A model generated the notes under the pieces. It was not told the origin of the DNA. It did not search any database and saw only the letters and a list, made by a program, of their open reading frames with translations. From the NCBI GenBank assembly GCA_048262715.1, contig JBLXEV010000012.1:62001-126000 (forward strand): a stretch of DNA of 64,000 nt, given 5' to 3'. Positions 16,551 to 25,279 of the stretch are shown one piece after another (positions within the stretch are counted from its first letter, which is position 1; every line of letters starts with the position of its first letter). The stretch is from Albirhodobacter sp048262715 (GTDB lineage: Bacteria; Pseudomonadota; Alphaproteobacteria; Rhodobacterales; Rhodobacteraceae). The translations under genes and the position numbers were made by a program.

Positions 16551-18314
16551 TTACTGGAAGCTGGGGGCGCCCATCCCGAGGCCGAGGCCTCCGGTCGCGG
16601 GCGTCGTGGGCTGGCCATTGACCGCGCCGGGCGCAGCACCCGGTGCGGGGCCGCCCATCGGCGCGCCCAAGCTCAGGCCCCCCAGACCGCCGCCCAAGCC
16701 CGGCATATCAGGCAGCCTGAAGTCGATGGTCGACGGATCAATCGGCTTGCCCTTGTAATGCATGACCATCCCCGGGAAGGCGATCACGATGGCAATCATC
16801 ACGATCTGAATGCCCACGAACGGCACCGCCCCCCAATAGATCTGCGAGGTTTTCACAGGCTCAGTGAGCTTGCCCGTGACCTTATCGTGATAAGGTAGTT
16901 TGGGCGCGACCGAGCGCAGGAAGAACAACGCGAACCCGAATGGCGGGTGCATGAACGAGGTCTGCATGTTCACGCCCAAGATCACCCCGAACCAGATCAA
17001 ATCGATCCCGAGGCTTTCGGCCGCGGGGGCCAAGAGCGGGACGATGATGAAGGCCAGTTCGAAGAAATCGAGGAAGAAGGCGAGGAAGAACACCAAGAGC
17101 GAGACAACGATCAAGAAGCCTGTCTCACCGCCCGGAAGCGAGGTGAGCAGATGCTCGACCCACAGATGCCCGTTTACCCCGTAGAAGGTCAGCGAGAACA
17201 CCCGCGCGCCCAGAAGGATGAACATCACGAAGGCCGAAAGCCGTGTGGTTGCCGCCAGCGCTTGACGGATCACATCCACCGAAAGGCGTTTTTTCATGAA
17301 GGCCAGAACCAGCGCCCCAACGGCCCCCATCGCGCCGCCCTCGGTGGGCGTTGCCACGCCGAGGAAGATCGTCCCCAGCACAAGGAAGATCAACGCCAGC
17401 GGCGGGATCAGCACGATGATGACCTGCTGCGCAAGGCGCGACATCATGTTGATTTTCAGCGCCTTATCCAAAAGCGCGAGGCAATAGATCAACGCAACCG
17501 CAAGTGCAGCGGCCAAAATCCCCGCATCATTCGGATTGTGGTTGGCCTCAAGGTAGCGTTCGCTGAAGAAGAACACTGCCACCGCAAACGCCAGCGCGAT
17601 GAAAAGCGATGTCACGCCAGACCCCAGTGTGCGCGCCTCTTTGGGCAGGGCAGGCATGGATTGCGGGCGGATGATCGACATCACCATCACATAGCCGAGG
17701 TAGATCATCGTCAGCACAAGGCCCGGAATCATCGCGCCCTTATACATATCGCCCACCGAGCGGCCCAATTGGTCCGCCAGAACGATGAGAACAAGCGACG
17801 GCGGGATGATCTGCGCCAAAGTGCCAGAGGCCGCGATAACGCCCGAGGCGATCCGGCGGTCATAGCCATAGCGCAGCATGATTGGCAGCGAGATCAACCC
17901 CATCGCGATCACGGAGGCGGCCACAACACCCGTGGTCGCAGCCAGCAGCGCGCCCACGATAATCACCGCATAGGCCAGACCACCGCGCACGGGGCCGAAG
18001 AGCTGGCCGATCGTGTCGAGCAGATCTTCCGCCATGCCGGAGCGTTCCAGCACGATCCCCATGAAGGTGAAGAACGGAATCGCGAGCAATGTCTCATTCG
18101 AGAGCACCCCCCAGAACCGCTCGGGCATCGCATTCAACAGCGGCCAAGACAGGTTGATTGCCCCTTCGGAAAGCGGCGCGAGTTCAACACCGATGATGAA
18201 GAACAAAAGCCCGTTTGCCGCCAGCGCGAAGGCCACCGGATAGCCGATAATCAGGAAGAAAATCAGCGAAAGGAACATGATAGGCGCCATGTTCTGCGCG
18301 ATAAGCTCCATCAT
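16551..18314 (-). CDS. dctM: TRAP transporter large permease subunit
   Basis: A 587-residue DctM, the membrane subunit that carries substrate across the membrane using the sodium or proton gradient. It is strongly hydrophobic, with a dozen or more membrane segments and typical GVVAASVIAMGLISLPIMLRYGYD and ASGTLAQIIPPSLVLIVLADQ motifs. It is longer than usual DctM (about 430) because of an extra mid-region and a C-terminal Gly/Pro/Ala-rich tail of about 60 residues after IDFRLPDMP. It overlaps dctQ by four bases (ATGA). Confidence 0.94.
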   Translation of the reverse strand: MMELIAQNMAPIMFLSLIFFLIIGYPVAFALAANGLLFFIIGVELAPLSEGAINLSWPLLNAMPERFWGVLSNETLLAIPFFTFMGIVLERSGMAEDLLDTIGQLFGPVRGGLAYAVIIVGALLAATTGVVAASVIAMGLISLPIMLRYGYDRRIASGVIAASGTLAQIIPPSLVLIVLADQLGRSVGDMYKGAMIPGLVLTMIYLGYVMVMSIIRPQSMPALPKEARTLGSGVTSLFIALAFAVAVFFFSERYLEANHNPNDAGILAAALAVALIYCLALLDKALKINMMSRLAQQVIIVLIPPLALIFLVLGTIFLGVATPTEGGAMGAVGALVLAFMKKRLSVDVIRQALAATTRLSAFVMFILLGARVFSLTFYGVNGHLWVEHLLTSLPGGETGFLIVVSLLVFFLAFFLDFFELAFIIVPLLAPAAESLGIDLIWFGVILGVNMQTSFMHPPFGFALFFLRSVAPKLPYHDKVTGKLTEPVKTSQIYWGAVPFVGIQIVMIAIVIAFPGMVMHYKGKPIDPSTIDFRLPDMPGLGGGLGGLSLGAPMGGPAPGAAPGAVNGQPTTPATGGLGLGMGAPSFQ

Positions 18315-18907
18315 TTGCGGCTCTCCTCATCGGCGGCATCCATCTGCGGATCCATCTCCATCGCAGCGGCCGCATTATGCGGCACGAAGGGGGCTGGATC
18401 CTCAATCACACCGCGCATCACCGCGATCTTCTTGATGATCTCGGAGATCCCTTGGAACATCAGCAGGATAAACCCGATCAGCAGCAGCATTTTTGCGGGC
18501 CAGATGATCAAGCCGCCCGCGTTTTGCGAGACTTCGCCCGAATTCATCGAGATCATCACATAGGGCACCAGAAAATAGAGCATCAGGAGAACGAAGGGCA
18601 TCAGGAACAGAATATGCCCGATCAGGTCAATCCAGTGCTGCTTGCGCCGCGACAGCGCGCCGTAGAGAATATCGATGCGGATATGCTCGTTTTGCTTCAG
18701 AGTGTAGGCCGCAGCGCCGAGAAAGGCCGCCCCGAACAAATACCACTGAAATTCCAGCCATGCGTTGGACGAGATGTTCATCGTCTTGCGCAGGATGGCG
18801 TTGGTTGCACTCACGAGAACGGCGATCAGGATCAACCATGAAACGGACTTGCCGATCCATTCGTTGATCCGGTCGATAACTCCCGATAGGGCTAATAATC
18901 CACCCAT
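18311..18907 (-). CDS. dctQ: TRAP transporter small permease subunit
   Basis: A 198-residue DctQ with four membrane segments (around residues 20-40, 55-75, 95-120 and 140-165). NAWLEFQWYLFGAAFLGAAAYTLKQNEHIRID is the conserved small-subunit signature. GGGGAGGAACCT precedes the ATG. It is translated together with dctM through an ATGA overlap and works with the separately transcribed dctP. The C-terminus is an acidic tail. Confidence 0.94.
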   Translation of the reverse strand: MGGLLALSGVIDRINEWIGKSVSWLILIAVLVSATNAILRKTMNISSNAWLEFQWYLFGAAFLGAAAYTLKQNEHIRIDILYGALSRRKQHWIDLIGHILFLMPFVLLMLYFLVPYVMISMNSGEVSQNAGGLIIWPAKMLLLIGFILLMFQGISEIIKKIAVMRGVIEDPAPFVPHNAAAAMEMDPQMDAADEESRK

Positions 18908-19136
18908 AGGTTCCTCCCCTGAAATGTTTGGCGCACGCGCTTATGCTTCGGTGCTGCCTATGCAATTTTTACGGGGAGCGCGCTAGGGCGGTCAATCGAA
19001 TTGGAGGGGAGAAATTTTATTTCCGAGCCAAGGCGCCTAGGTGACGTAAGGGCGACACCGAATGCAGCAAAGTCTGACCGCCCTGCCCCCCGCCCGCGCG
19101 CCAATCGGGCACGAGGGCGGGAGATAGATGAGCGGC

Positions 19137-19880
19137 TCAGGCCGCTTCCAGCGCCGCAATGATCGGGCCAAAATCGCTCGCTTTGAGCGAAGCCCCCCCG
19201 ACAAGCGCGCCGTCCACATTCGCCACCTGGAAAATCTCAGCCGCGTTCGAGGGTTTCACCGATCCGCCGTAAAGCAGCGAGAACTCCGCCGCTTCTGCCG
19301 CCCCGAACCGCGCCGCAAGCTCTGCGCGCAGGAAGTCATGCACCTCCGCGATTTGTTCAATCGTCGGCGTGCGGCCCGTGCCAATCGCCCAGACGGGCTC
19401 GTAAGCGATGACCGTATTCGCGCCAGTCGCCCCTTCAGGGACCGAGGCTGAAAGCTGCTCGCCGATCACCGCCAAAGTGGTGCCCGCGTCGCGCTCGGAT
19501 TCTGTTTCGCCGATGCAGATCACCGCCTGCAGCCCCGCCGCCCAAGCCGCCTGCGCTTTCGCCTCGACCTCGGCATCGCTCTCATCGTGATCGGCGCGGC
19601 GCTCGGAATGGCCCAGAAGCACCGAACTTGCCCCCGCATCGACAAGCTGCTGCGCGGAAATATCGCCCGTATGCGCGCCCGAGGCCTCCGCGTGGCAATC
19701 CTGCCCGCCGACGGAAATCTTGCCCGAGACCGCTTTCATCGCCGAAATCAGCGTGGCGGGTGGGCAGAGCAGTACATCGACCTTCGGCTCCGCATGATCG
19801 CGCAGCAGCGCCTCAACTTCCGAAAGTGCGGCCAATGTGCCGTTCATTTTCCAGTTGCCTGCTGCGATTTTCCGCGCCAT
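19137..19880 (-). CDS. tpiA: Triosephosphate isomerase
   Basis: A 247-residue TIM barrel interconverting DHAP and glyceraldehyde-3-phosphate. The catalytic set is visible: the Lys in AAGNWKMNG, His in LLGHSERR, Glu in AYEPVWAIGTG, and the phosphate loop in LLYGGSVKPSNA. The ATG at 19880 gives the usual MARKIAAGNWKMNG start; an ATG five codons upstream (19895) is possible. Single gene. Confidence 0.96.
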   Translation of the reverse strand: MARKIAAGNWKMNGTLAALSEVEALLRDHAEPKVDVLLCPPATLISAMKAVSGKISVGGQDCHAEASGAHTGDISAQQLVDAGASSVLLGHSERRADHDESDAEVEAKAQAAWAAGLQAVICIGETESERDAGTTLAVIGEQLSASVPEGATGANTVIAYEPVWAIGTGRTPTIEQIAEVHDFLRAELAARFGAAEAAEFSLLYGGSVKPSNAAEIFQVANVDGALVGGASLKASDFGPIIAALEAA

Positions 19881-19949
19881 CTCAAGAGCCCCCATAGGTC
19901 CAATATCCGATTTCGGCGCAGCTTAGGCGAGAGTGCAAGCAGGCGCAAA

Positions 19950-19980
19950 GACAAAGCGCGCCCCTTGGGCGCGCTTTGTC
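19950..19980 (-). terminator. Perfect 14-bp hairpin after the IscA-like gene
   Basis: Arms 19950-19963 and 19967-19980 (GACAAAGCGCGCCC and its complement) pair perfectly around a CTT loop. It lies about 40 bp after the IscA-like stop. There is no clear T run but the stem is very stable. Confidence 0.7.
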
Positions 19981-20021
19981 CTAGTATTGCAGTGCCGGAA
20001 ATACTCCCGATCAAAAAACGA

Positions 20022-20381
20022 TCAGGCGTCAGGCACGTCTTTGAATTTAATGGATTCCCCACAGCCGCAGGCCTCGGCCACATTCGGGTTGTTGAACTTG
20101 AACCCCTGCTCGAGAAGCGAGGTCTCGTAGTCGATCTCGGTGCCGAACAGGAACATCTGTGCCATCGGCGCGATCAACACGCGCGCAGCACCATCTTCCA
20201 CGACCTCATCCATCGGCGCGGCCTCTGCGGCCACTTCCATCGTGTATTCCATCCCCGCGCAGCCGCCCTTTTTGACGCCGATCCGCAGACCGGCAGCCTT
20301 CTCGCGCGCCATCAGCGTTGCAATCTGCTTAGCCGCACGCGGTGTGATCGTCACAGGTGGTTTGCCGGGAATGCCGAACAT
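20022..20381 (-). CDS. IscA/SufA-type iron-sulfur assembly scaffold (HesB family)
   Basis: A 119-residue A-type carrier with the three family cysteines: GGCAGMEY in the middle and ACGCGESIKF at the C-terminus. It is distinct in sequence from ErpA at 2213-2542, so this window holds two A-type carriers plus SufE and SufT away from a suf operon. AGGAGAGACATC precedes the ATG. Confidence 0.92.
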   Translation of the reverse strand: MFGIPGKPPVTITPRAAKQIATLMAREKAAGLRIGVKKGGCAGMEYTMEVAAEAAPMDEVVEDGAARVLIAPMAQMFLFGTEIDYETSLLEQGFKFNNPNVAEACGCGESIKFKDVPDA

Positions 20382-20481
20382 GATGTCTCTCCTAGGCTCT
20401 GCTCTCTAGATAGGCGTGGGGCGCGCCCTATGCAAGAGCGCGCCCGTATCGTGTTCCTCGCAAGCGAGGCCTGAGCTGAAA

Positions 20482-21576
20482 TTATGCGTTCATGAACGGA
20501 TAATCGGTGTAGCCATCCGCCCCGCCGCCATAGAGGCGATCCCCGTTCAGATCGTTGAACGGGCCATCCTCTTTCAGGCGGGCGACCAGATCAGGGTTGG
20601 CAATCGCCATCCGACCGAAGGCCACCGCCGCGACGGCCCCCGCCGAGCCTGTCGCCCCCTCGCCTTCAACAGCTGTCTCCGCGAGATCACCATCATAGCC
20701 GTTATTGGCGATATAGGGCGCGCGGATCTGTTTGATCAGGCGGCCCATGCCCTCCATATGGTCACGCTCGCCGCCAGTTTGGCCCTCAATGCCGTGAACA
20801 TAGGCGAGATCAAACCCGTTGAGCACCTCGATCAGCGCGCCAAACAGCGCTTCCGTATCGCTATCAAGGCCAACGTTATTGGCGTTGGAGAAGGGAGAAA
20901 TCCGGATCCCGACACGGCCCGCGCCGACTTCTTGCGTGACGGCCTCCACAATCTCGCGGGCGAAGCGGATCCGGTTTTCAATCGATCCGCCGTACGCGTC
21001 GGTACGCGTGTTCGAGGTGTCGCGCAGGAACTGATCGATCAGATAGCCGTTCGCGCCGTGGATCTCGACACCATCAAACCCCGCATCCATCGCGATCCGA
21101 GCCGCCTTGCGGAATTCATCCACCACGCCCGGAATCTCGTCGAGTGCCAATGCCCGCGGAGTCGGCACATTCACAAACCCCGTTCCATCAAATGTCTTGG
21201 CACCGCAATCGATGGCCGAAGGCGCAATCGGCAGCGCCCCGTCCAGCAAAGAGGGATGCGAGATCCGGCCCACATGCCAGAGCTGCGCCACGATCTTGCC
21301 GCCCTCCGCATGGACCGCATCCGTAATCTTGCGCCAGCCTGCACCCTGCGCTTCGGTCCAGATCCCCGGCGTCCACGCATAGCCCTGCCCCAGACGCGAG
21401 ACCTGCGTGCCCTCAGAAATGATCAGCCCCATGCTGGCGCGCTGGCGGTAATACTCCACCATCGTATCGGTCGGGATCGTCTCGGGCGCGCGATTGCGCG
21501 TCAGCGGCGCCATCACCACACGGTTGGCAATTTCGATATCGCCGAGCTTGGTCGGGGTGAAGAGTTTATCGGTCAT
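20482..21576 (-). CDS. Old Yellow Enzyme-type alkene reductase (NADH:flavin oxidoreductase)
   Basis: A 364-residue FMN-binding TIM barrel of the classical OYE/NemA group, which reduces activated C=C bonds and nitro compounds. Signatures are NRVVMAPLTRNRA, the His/Asn substrate pair in VEIHGANGYLIDQFL, and RTDAYGGSIENRIRF. FGRMAIANPDLVARL closes the flavin site. The ribosome site before ATG 21576 is weak. The physiological substrate is unknown. Confidence 0.92.
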   Translation of the reverse strand: MTDKLFTPTKLGDIEIANRVVMAPLTRNRAPETIPTDTMVEYYRQRASMGLIISEGTQVSRLGQGYAWTPGIWTEAQGAGWRKITDAVHAEGGKIVAQLWHVGRISHPSLLDGALPIAPSAIDCGAKTFDGTGFVNVPTPRALALDEIPGVVDEFRKAARIAMDAGFDGVEIHGANGYLIDQFLRDTSNTRTDAYGGSIENRIRFAREIVEAVTQEVGAGRVGIRISPFSNANNVGLDSDTEALFGALIEVLNGFDLAYVHGIEGQTGGERDHMEGMGRLIKQIRAPYIANNGYDGDLAETAVEGEGATGSAGAVAAVAFGRMAIANPDLVARLKEDGPFNDLNGDRLYGGGADGYTDYPFMNA

Positions 21577-21805
21577 GTTGGATCCAGTTCAGTCTTATGG
21601 GTTCAATCTTGGGCAGCAAAGTATCCGCAATGCGGCAGCCGCGTTCATTGAGACAACAGATATGGCGCTCACAGGTTCCAACAACCACGTATTCCCGCCC
21701 ACCCACCTGCGCAGCGGCGCACATGTCACGCGCCTTGCCCTCACGCGATCCGCGCCACGCGGCCAAGCCAGTGTCGCAACCGAGCGCAGATTGAGCGTTT
21801 CCCAC
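21577..21805. other. Gap between the OYE gene and the sufT terminator
   Basis: About 230 bp. A minus-strand frame across it starts inside the sufT terminator and lacks a ribosome site, so I do not call it a gene. Confidence 0.4.
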
Positions 21806-21831
21806 AACAAAAACGGCCCCCGAAGGAGCCG
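21806..21831 (-). terminator. Rho-independent terminator of sufT
   Basis: On the minus strand CGGCTCC pairs with GGGGCCG around a UUCG tetraloop, followed by TTTTTGT. It lies about 45 bp after the sufT stop. Confidence 0.85.
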
Positions 21832-21877
21832 CTCGCATCTCAAATCCTGTCACGCATCATCGACGCGCAGCCCGATA

Positions 21878-22264
21878 TCACATGAAGCCCAGTTCCAGCC
21901 GCGCCTCATCTGACATCATTTCCATCCCCCATTGCGGATCGAAGGTCATGTCAACATTGACCGACTTCACCCCCGCGAGAGGCTCCACTGCGTCCACCAC
22001 CCATCCCGGCATCTCCCCCGCAACAGGGCACCCCGGCGCTGTGAGAGTCATCGTGACATTCACATCGTTTTCAGAATTGATATCAATGGTGTAGATCAAA
22101 CCCAGATCATAGATATTGACCGGAATCTCCGGATCAAACACCGTCCGGCACGCGTCCACAACATCCTCATAAAGCGGATGGTCGGTCGTCGAAGGCCGGA
22201 TCAACGGCGTCCCCTCAACAGGGTCCGTATCGGCATCAAGGGGCGATTGGTGTTCGGAATTCAT
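21878..22264 (-). CDS. sufT: SufT / MIP18-like (DUF59) Fe-S maturation protein
   Basis: A 128-residue DUF59 protein with a short acidic N-terminal extension. The core reads VFDPEIPVNIYDLGLIYTID, LTAPGCPVAGEMP (with the family Cys) and ends DPQWGMEMMSDEARLELGFM, the SufT pattern. SufT helps maturation of Fe-S proteins under high demand. I prefer the ATG at 22264; an in-frame ATG at 22279 adds five residues. This is the last clearly chromosomal gene before the accessory region. Confidence 0.9.
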   Translation of the reverse strand: MNSEHQSPLDADTDPVEGTPLIRPSTTDHPLYEDVVDACRTVFDPEIPVNIYDLGLIYTIDINSENDVNVTMTLTAPGCPVAGEMPGWVVDAVEPLAGVKSVNVDMTFDPQWGMEMMSDEARLELGFM

Positions 22265-22340
22265 GGCTCTCTCGCACATATTGTCGACCGTTTATATAGG
22301 AATTCTACAGCAAAGGTCCAGAGCCTGCGGAGCCGATTGT

Positions 22341-22405
22341 AGCTGTTGTAGCGTGACACGTAAATCTGCAGTGTTTGACACGAAGAGTTGCAGCAGGTGG
22401 AAAAC
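22341..22405 (+). repeat. 65-bp direct repeat, left copy
   Basis: Identical at 63 of 65 positions to 62186-62250 in the same orientation. Each copy holds two shorter units, TGACACGnAAATCTGCAG and TGACACGAAGAGTTGCAG, spaced 22 bp apart, an arrangement like a pair of transposase or recombinase binding sites. It lies 77 bp upstream of sufT and marks the left edge of the A+T-rich accessory DNA. Confidence 0.85.
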
Positions 22406-22888
22406 GATGCAAGCCCCGACTTGAGGCACAGCGCTCACCGCAATCAACATTGACGCGAATCGAACTCGCGGTTTAATCAAAACAGAATCAACTACTGCCC
22501 TCAACGTGAAGCGAAGATCTCATCGCTCTTCCCCTAGTACGCCGCTCATACATAAGAATAGTTGCTATCCATCGCGGCGCGTTGCTCTGGTTTCCAGAAA
22601 ATTCATTACCTCGTCACACAACCAATATCCTTTGATATTAACCGCAAGAATTGAGCTCCCAAATGCCTCATTGCGTGCCAAAAATTACCCACAAGATGCG
22701 AATATTGCAGCTACGGCTACACTTCTGCAAAAGAGGTTTAGTACGGACGCCTTGAAGCGAATCTTGGGATAATGAAAGAGCCCCAGAGCAGTGACAACGT
22801 GCTTCCCCTGCTTGCTGATTAGATGGAACCTAGCTAGCATCTCTGATCAGCCCGCGCTCAATAGCTTCTCGCAGTAGAAGGAACGTTC
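22406..22888. other. Region between the left 65-bp repeat and the HEPN gene
   Basis: About 480 bp of lower G+C than the chromosome to the left. A plus-strand frame at 22506-22772 (88 codons) ends TATLLQKRFSTDALKRILG, which might be the tail of a decayed gene, but it has no ribosome site. The promoter of the HEPN gene should lie at the right end. Confidence 0.4.
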
Positions 22889-24106
22889 ATGATACCGCCA
22901 GATCAGTTTAATGATATCGAAAGCCTCCCATCGTTTTTGGTTCCCGTCGAGCAAGTCTTGCTCAATGGAGAAAATTTGGGGCCGTGCGATTTATCCATAT
23001 CTTACGATCATTCGTGTAGACCACTCATTAGTTTTGGTGATTTCTTTGCTCCAGACCTTTCTATTCTCGAATGCGAAGTTAGCGTACTGTACAAAAAAGA
23101 TAGTACACCTTGTCCAATTATCATCACCAAGCGAAGCTATAATTTGGAAAGGAATAAACCTACTGTAGAAGCTCGATTAACCCGTGAGCCACTTGCACTT
23201 ATAGACAAGTCACATTCTCAAAAATTTGAAGCCGTTTTATTATCAGTACCAAATTTCTTTTCAAATCCAATTCGTTTACAGAACGAAAGCGGCGATAAAT
23301 TCGAAATAATTCCATTCGAATCGGCTGAAGGTAGCAACTGCGTTGTCCATTCGGATCTCAAGCTAGATCCTAACGAACCGCTCAAACCTTTATCAGTTTT
23401 TCTTGACTTCATGACATTCATGAAAGGTAGCGATTGTGGTTTTGGCAATTTATTTGCCTATGATGAAAATGGTGAAATCTCATTTAGACTTCTAGGTTTT
23501 TCACGCAACGATTCAGCAAGACGAAAGACTAATTGGTTTGATATCGAGATGCAGGATAAACTTCCACAGATTTTCCTGATGTTTTCGAAGGCATGTTCTG
23601 ACGAACTCGCCAGTAAAGCACTTCGCCAAACAATCAACTTCTATCGCGCTTCAAACGCGTCACGCGACGTCTCTATTGAGATGGCAATCATTGCCGCTCA
23701 TTCAGCACTCGAAGCCATAGTAAACTTCATTCTATCTTATCGCGCAGGCTGGTCAAAATCGATGCTGACCAATCGAACCATTTCGTTTTCCGATAAAAAT
23801 AGAGCAGCTTCTCTTTATCTTGGAGTTCAAAGCAATCTCCTAAGCAGAAGCCCAGCTCTCTCCGACTACTCAAAGAAAAATCGTGACCTTGACGTCTTCG
23901 ATATAGTTTCTCAATTCAGAAACAAACTAGTGCATCAAGATACAAAAACTTCCCCCACTGGAATCCAGCTTCATGAAGTTTGGCTGATCTCGCAGTGGCT
24001 CGTTGAAATACTAATATTTGGTCTAATCGGTTATCGCGGCACTATCATCGATAGAAGAATCTACACTGGTTGGCGCGGCACTACTTGCGAAGTCCCTATA
24101 AAATAG
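22889..24106 (+). CDS. HEPN-domain protein, candidate abortive-infection RNase
   Basis: A 405-residue protein clearly richer in A+T than its neighbours. Residues 1-200 are beta-rich and unlike anything I can name. The C-terminal third is helical and ends in a HEPN-type module with Arg344-Asn345-x3-His349 (RNKLVH), the RX4-6H catalytic motif of HEPN ribonucleases. The layout (N-terminal beta domain, C-terminal HEPN) resembles ApeA-type anti-phage proteins, but that link is inference. AAGGA precedes the ATG. It stands alone between the left 65-bp repeat and the prophage. Confidence 0.7.
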   Translation: MIPPDQFNDIESLPSFLVPVEQVLLNGENLGPCDLSISYDHSCRPLISFGDFFAPDLSILECEVSVLYKKDSTPCPIIITKRSYNLERNKPTVEARLTREPLALIDKSHSQKFEAVLLSVPNFFSNPIRLQNESGDKFEIIPFESAEGSNCVVHSDLKLDPNEPLKPLSVFLDFMTFMKGSDCGFGNLFAYDENGEISFRLLGFSRNDSARRKTNWFDIEMQDKLPQIFLMFSKACSDELASKALRQTINFYRASNASRDVSIEMAIIAAHSALEAIVNFILSYRAGWSKSMLTNRTISFSDKNRAASLYLGVQSNLLSRSPALSDYSKKNRDLDVFDIVSQFRNKLVHQDTKTSPTGIQLHEVWLISQWLVEILIFGLIGYRGTIIDRRIYTGWRGTTCEVPIK

Positions 24107-24213
24107 TCTTGAAACTTGATTACTATCATCAGTCAGGTCATAGCATCGAAAATTCCAACTTGATGGCTGGATGTAGATGTTAAAATAGGCAGCTCTAAAT
24201 CGCCCCTACCCCC

Positions 24214-24235
24214 CCCGACGCCACCGCGCCGGGGA
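24214..24235 (-). terminator. Hairpin after the methylase 3' fragment
   Basis: CCCCGACGC pairs with GCGCCGGGG (one mismatch) around a short loop. It is a shortened version of the hairpin at 25240-25269, part of the duplication described for the methylase. Confidence 0.55.
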
Positions 24236-24247
24236 GCGCCCTTTCCC

Positions 24248-24724
24248 TCACCCCACCACAAAATTGCTGATCAGCAGCTCCGCTCGCATCGGCGCGCGGT
24301 CGGTTTTGCTTCCCACGGTATAGCTCGTGGTTACCTCCGTCAGTTGCGCCCAATCGAACAGAGCGCGGACCTCCGGCACGTCATTGATCGACAGGATAAA
24401 CCGCCCTTGAACACCTCGCAAAACCGCCGCCATCCGCACGAAATCCTCTCTTGAGAACATCTCCTTGCCATAGTCGGTCTCACAGCCCCAATAGGGCGGA
24501 TCGAGATAGAAAAGCGTCCCTGCCCTGTCATGGCGCGGGATGAACTCGGCCCAATCGAGGCATTCGATTACCACGCCAGAAAGCCGCGAATGCAGATCCT
24601 CGAGCATCGGCTCCAGCGTGGTCAGGTTGAAACGACCGAGGCGATCTTTGGACACTGCGAAGTTGCACCCCGAGACCTTACCACCAATCGCGAAGCGCTC
24701 CTTTGCAACACGAGATATGCGCAC
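24248..24724 (-). pseudogene. DNA adenine methylase, 3' half only (duplicated fragment)
   Basis: Encodes the C-terminal part of a Dam-type methylase from SKDRLGRFNLTTLEPMLEDLHSRL through an intact YLDPPYWGCETDYG to the end ISNFVVG. It lacks the N-terminal SAM-binding half (PWLGGKR), so it cannot be active alone. It is a diverged copy (roughly 85% by eye) of 25280-25750. The two lie on either side of the membrane-protein gene at 24856-25215. Here Trp follows DPPY; the longer copy has a stop there. Confidence 0.8.
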
Positions 24725-24855
24725 CTCAGTGTCGAAAATGAAATCTGAAGCGAATTTTGGTTTTCAAAATCATTCACCGAATCACATTTCACATTCCAAA
24801 AAATTAATAGTATTAGCTCCCCTAATTTTGGAAGAATTTGAACGGAGAGTATTAG

Positions 24856-25215
24856 ATGTCTAATGAGAATTTCTGGCGTGCGCTCAAAAGTCTGGGTGAT
24901 GGTATCAGAACGATCTCGGATGAGCTGTGGAAGGTTTGGCGCTGGTTCGGTGTCAGTTTCATCGCCTTTGCAGCCTATGATCATGGCGCAGGGCCATCAG
25001 CGTTCGCGTTCGGCATTGCGTTAGCAGCGATTGGCGTCCTAAGCTTGGGTGGCGGGCTGTTTAGCGTCCTTATCGGGAGCCAAACTGAGAAGGCCCGAAA
25101 CGGCGGGAAATGGTCTACCATCCTCTCGGCAACGTTCCTATTCTTCTTAGCCCTATTCTTTGCAATTTACATTTGGGCAATAACTGCTGTCATCGCTTAT
25201 CCTGTCTTCCTCTGA
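24856..25215 (+). CDS. Small membrane protein, prophage cargo (moron)
   Basis: A 119-residue protein with two or three membrane segments (about residues 30-48, 50-72 and 90-118, the last ending the protein). No family recognised. GGAGAG lies upstream of the ATG. It is transcribed against the late genes and sits between two copies of the methylase 3' end, which suggests it was inserted with a duplication. Small membrane proteins at this place in transposable phages often act in superinfection exclusion; that is inference. Confidence 0.6.
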   Translation: MSNENFWRALKSLGDGIRTISDELWKVWRWFGVSFIAFAAYDHGAGPSAFAFGIALAAIGVLSLGGGLFSVLIGSQTEKARNGGKWSTILSATFLFFLALFFAIYIWAITAVIAYPVFL

Positions 25216-25239
25216 GTGCGAGTTAGGATATTAGATATT

Positions 25240-25269
25240 GCCCCCGACGGCCATGCCACCGCCGGGGGC
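25240..25269. terminator. Hairpin between cargo gene and methylase pseudogene
   Basis: Arms GCCCCCGACGG and CCGCCGGGGGC pair over 11 positions with one mismatch. It can act on either convergent transcript. A shorter relative is at 24214-24235. Confidence 0.6.
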
Positions 25270-25279
25270 CTCCTCTCCC

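Noticed and set aside
21566..21853. 95-codon minus-strand frame between OYE and sufT
   Set aside because: Its start lies inside the sufT terminator hairpin and it overlaps the OYE start region; no upstream signal.
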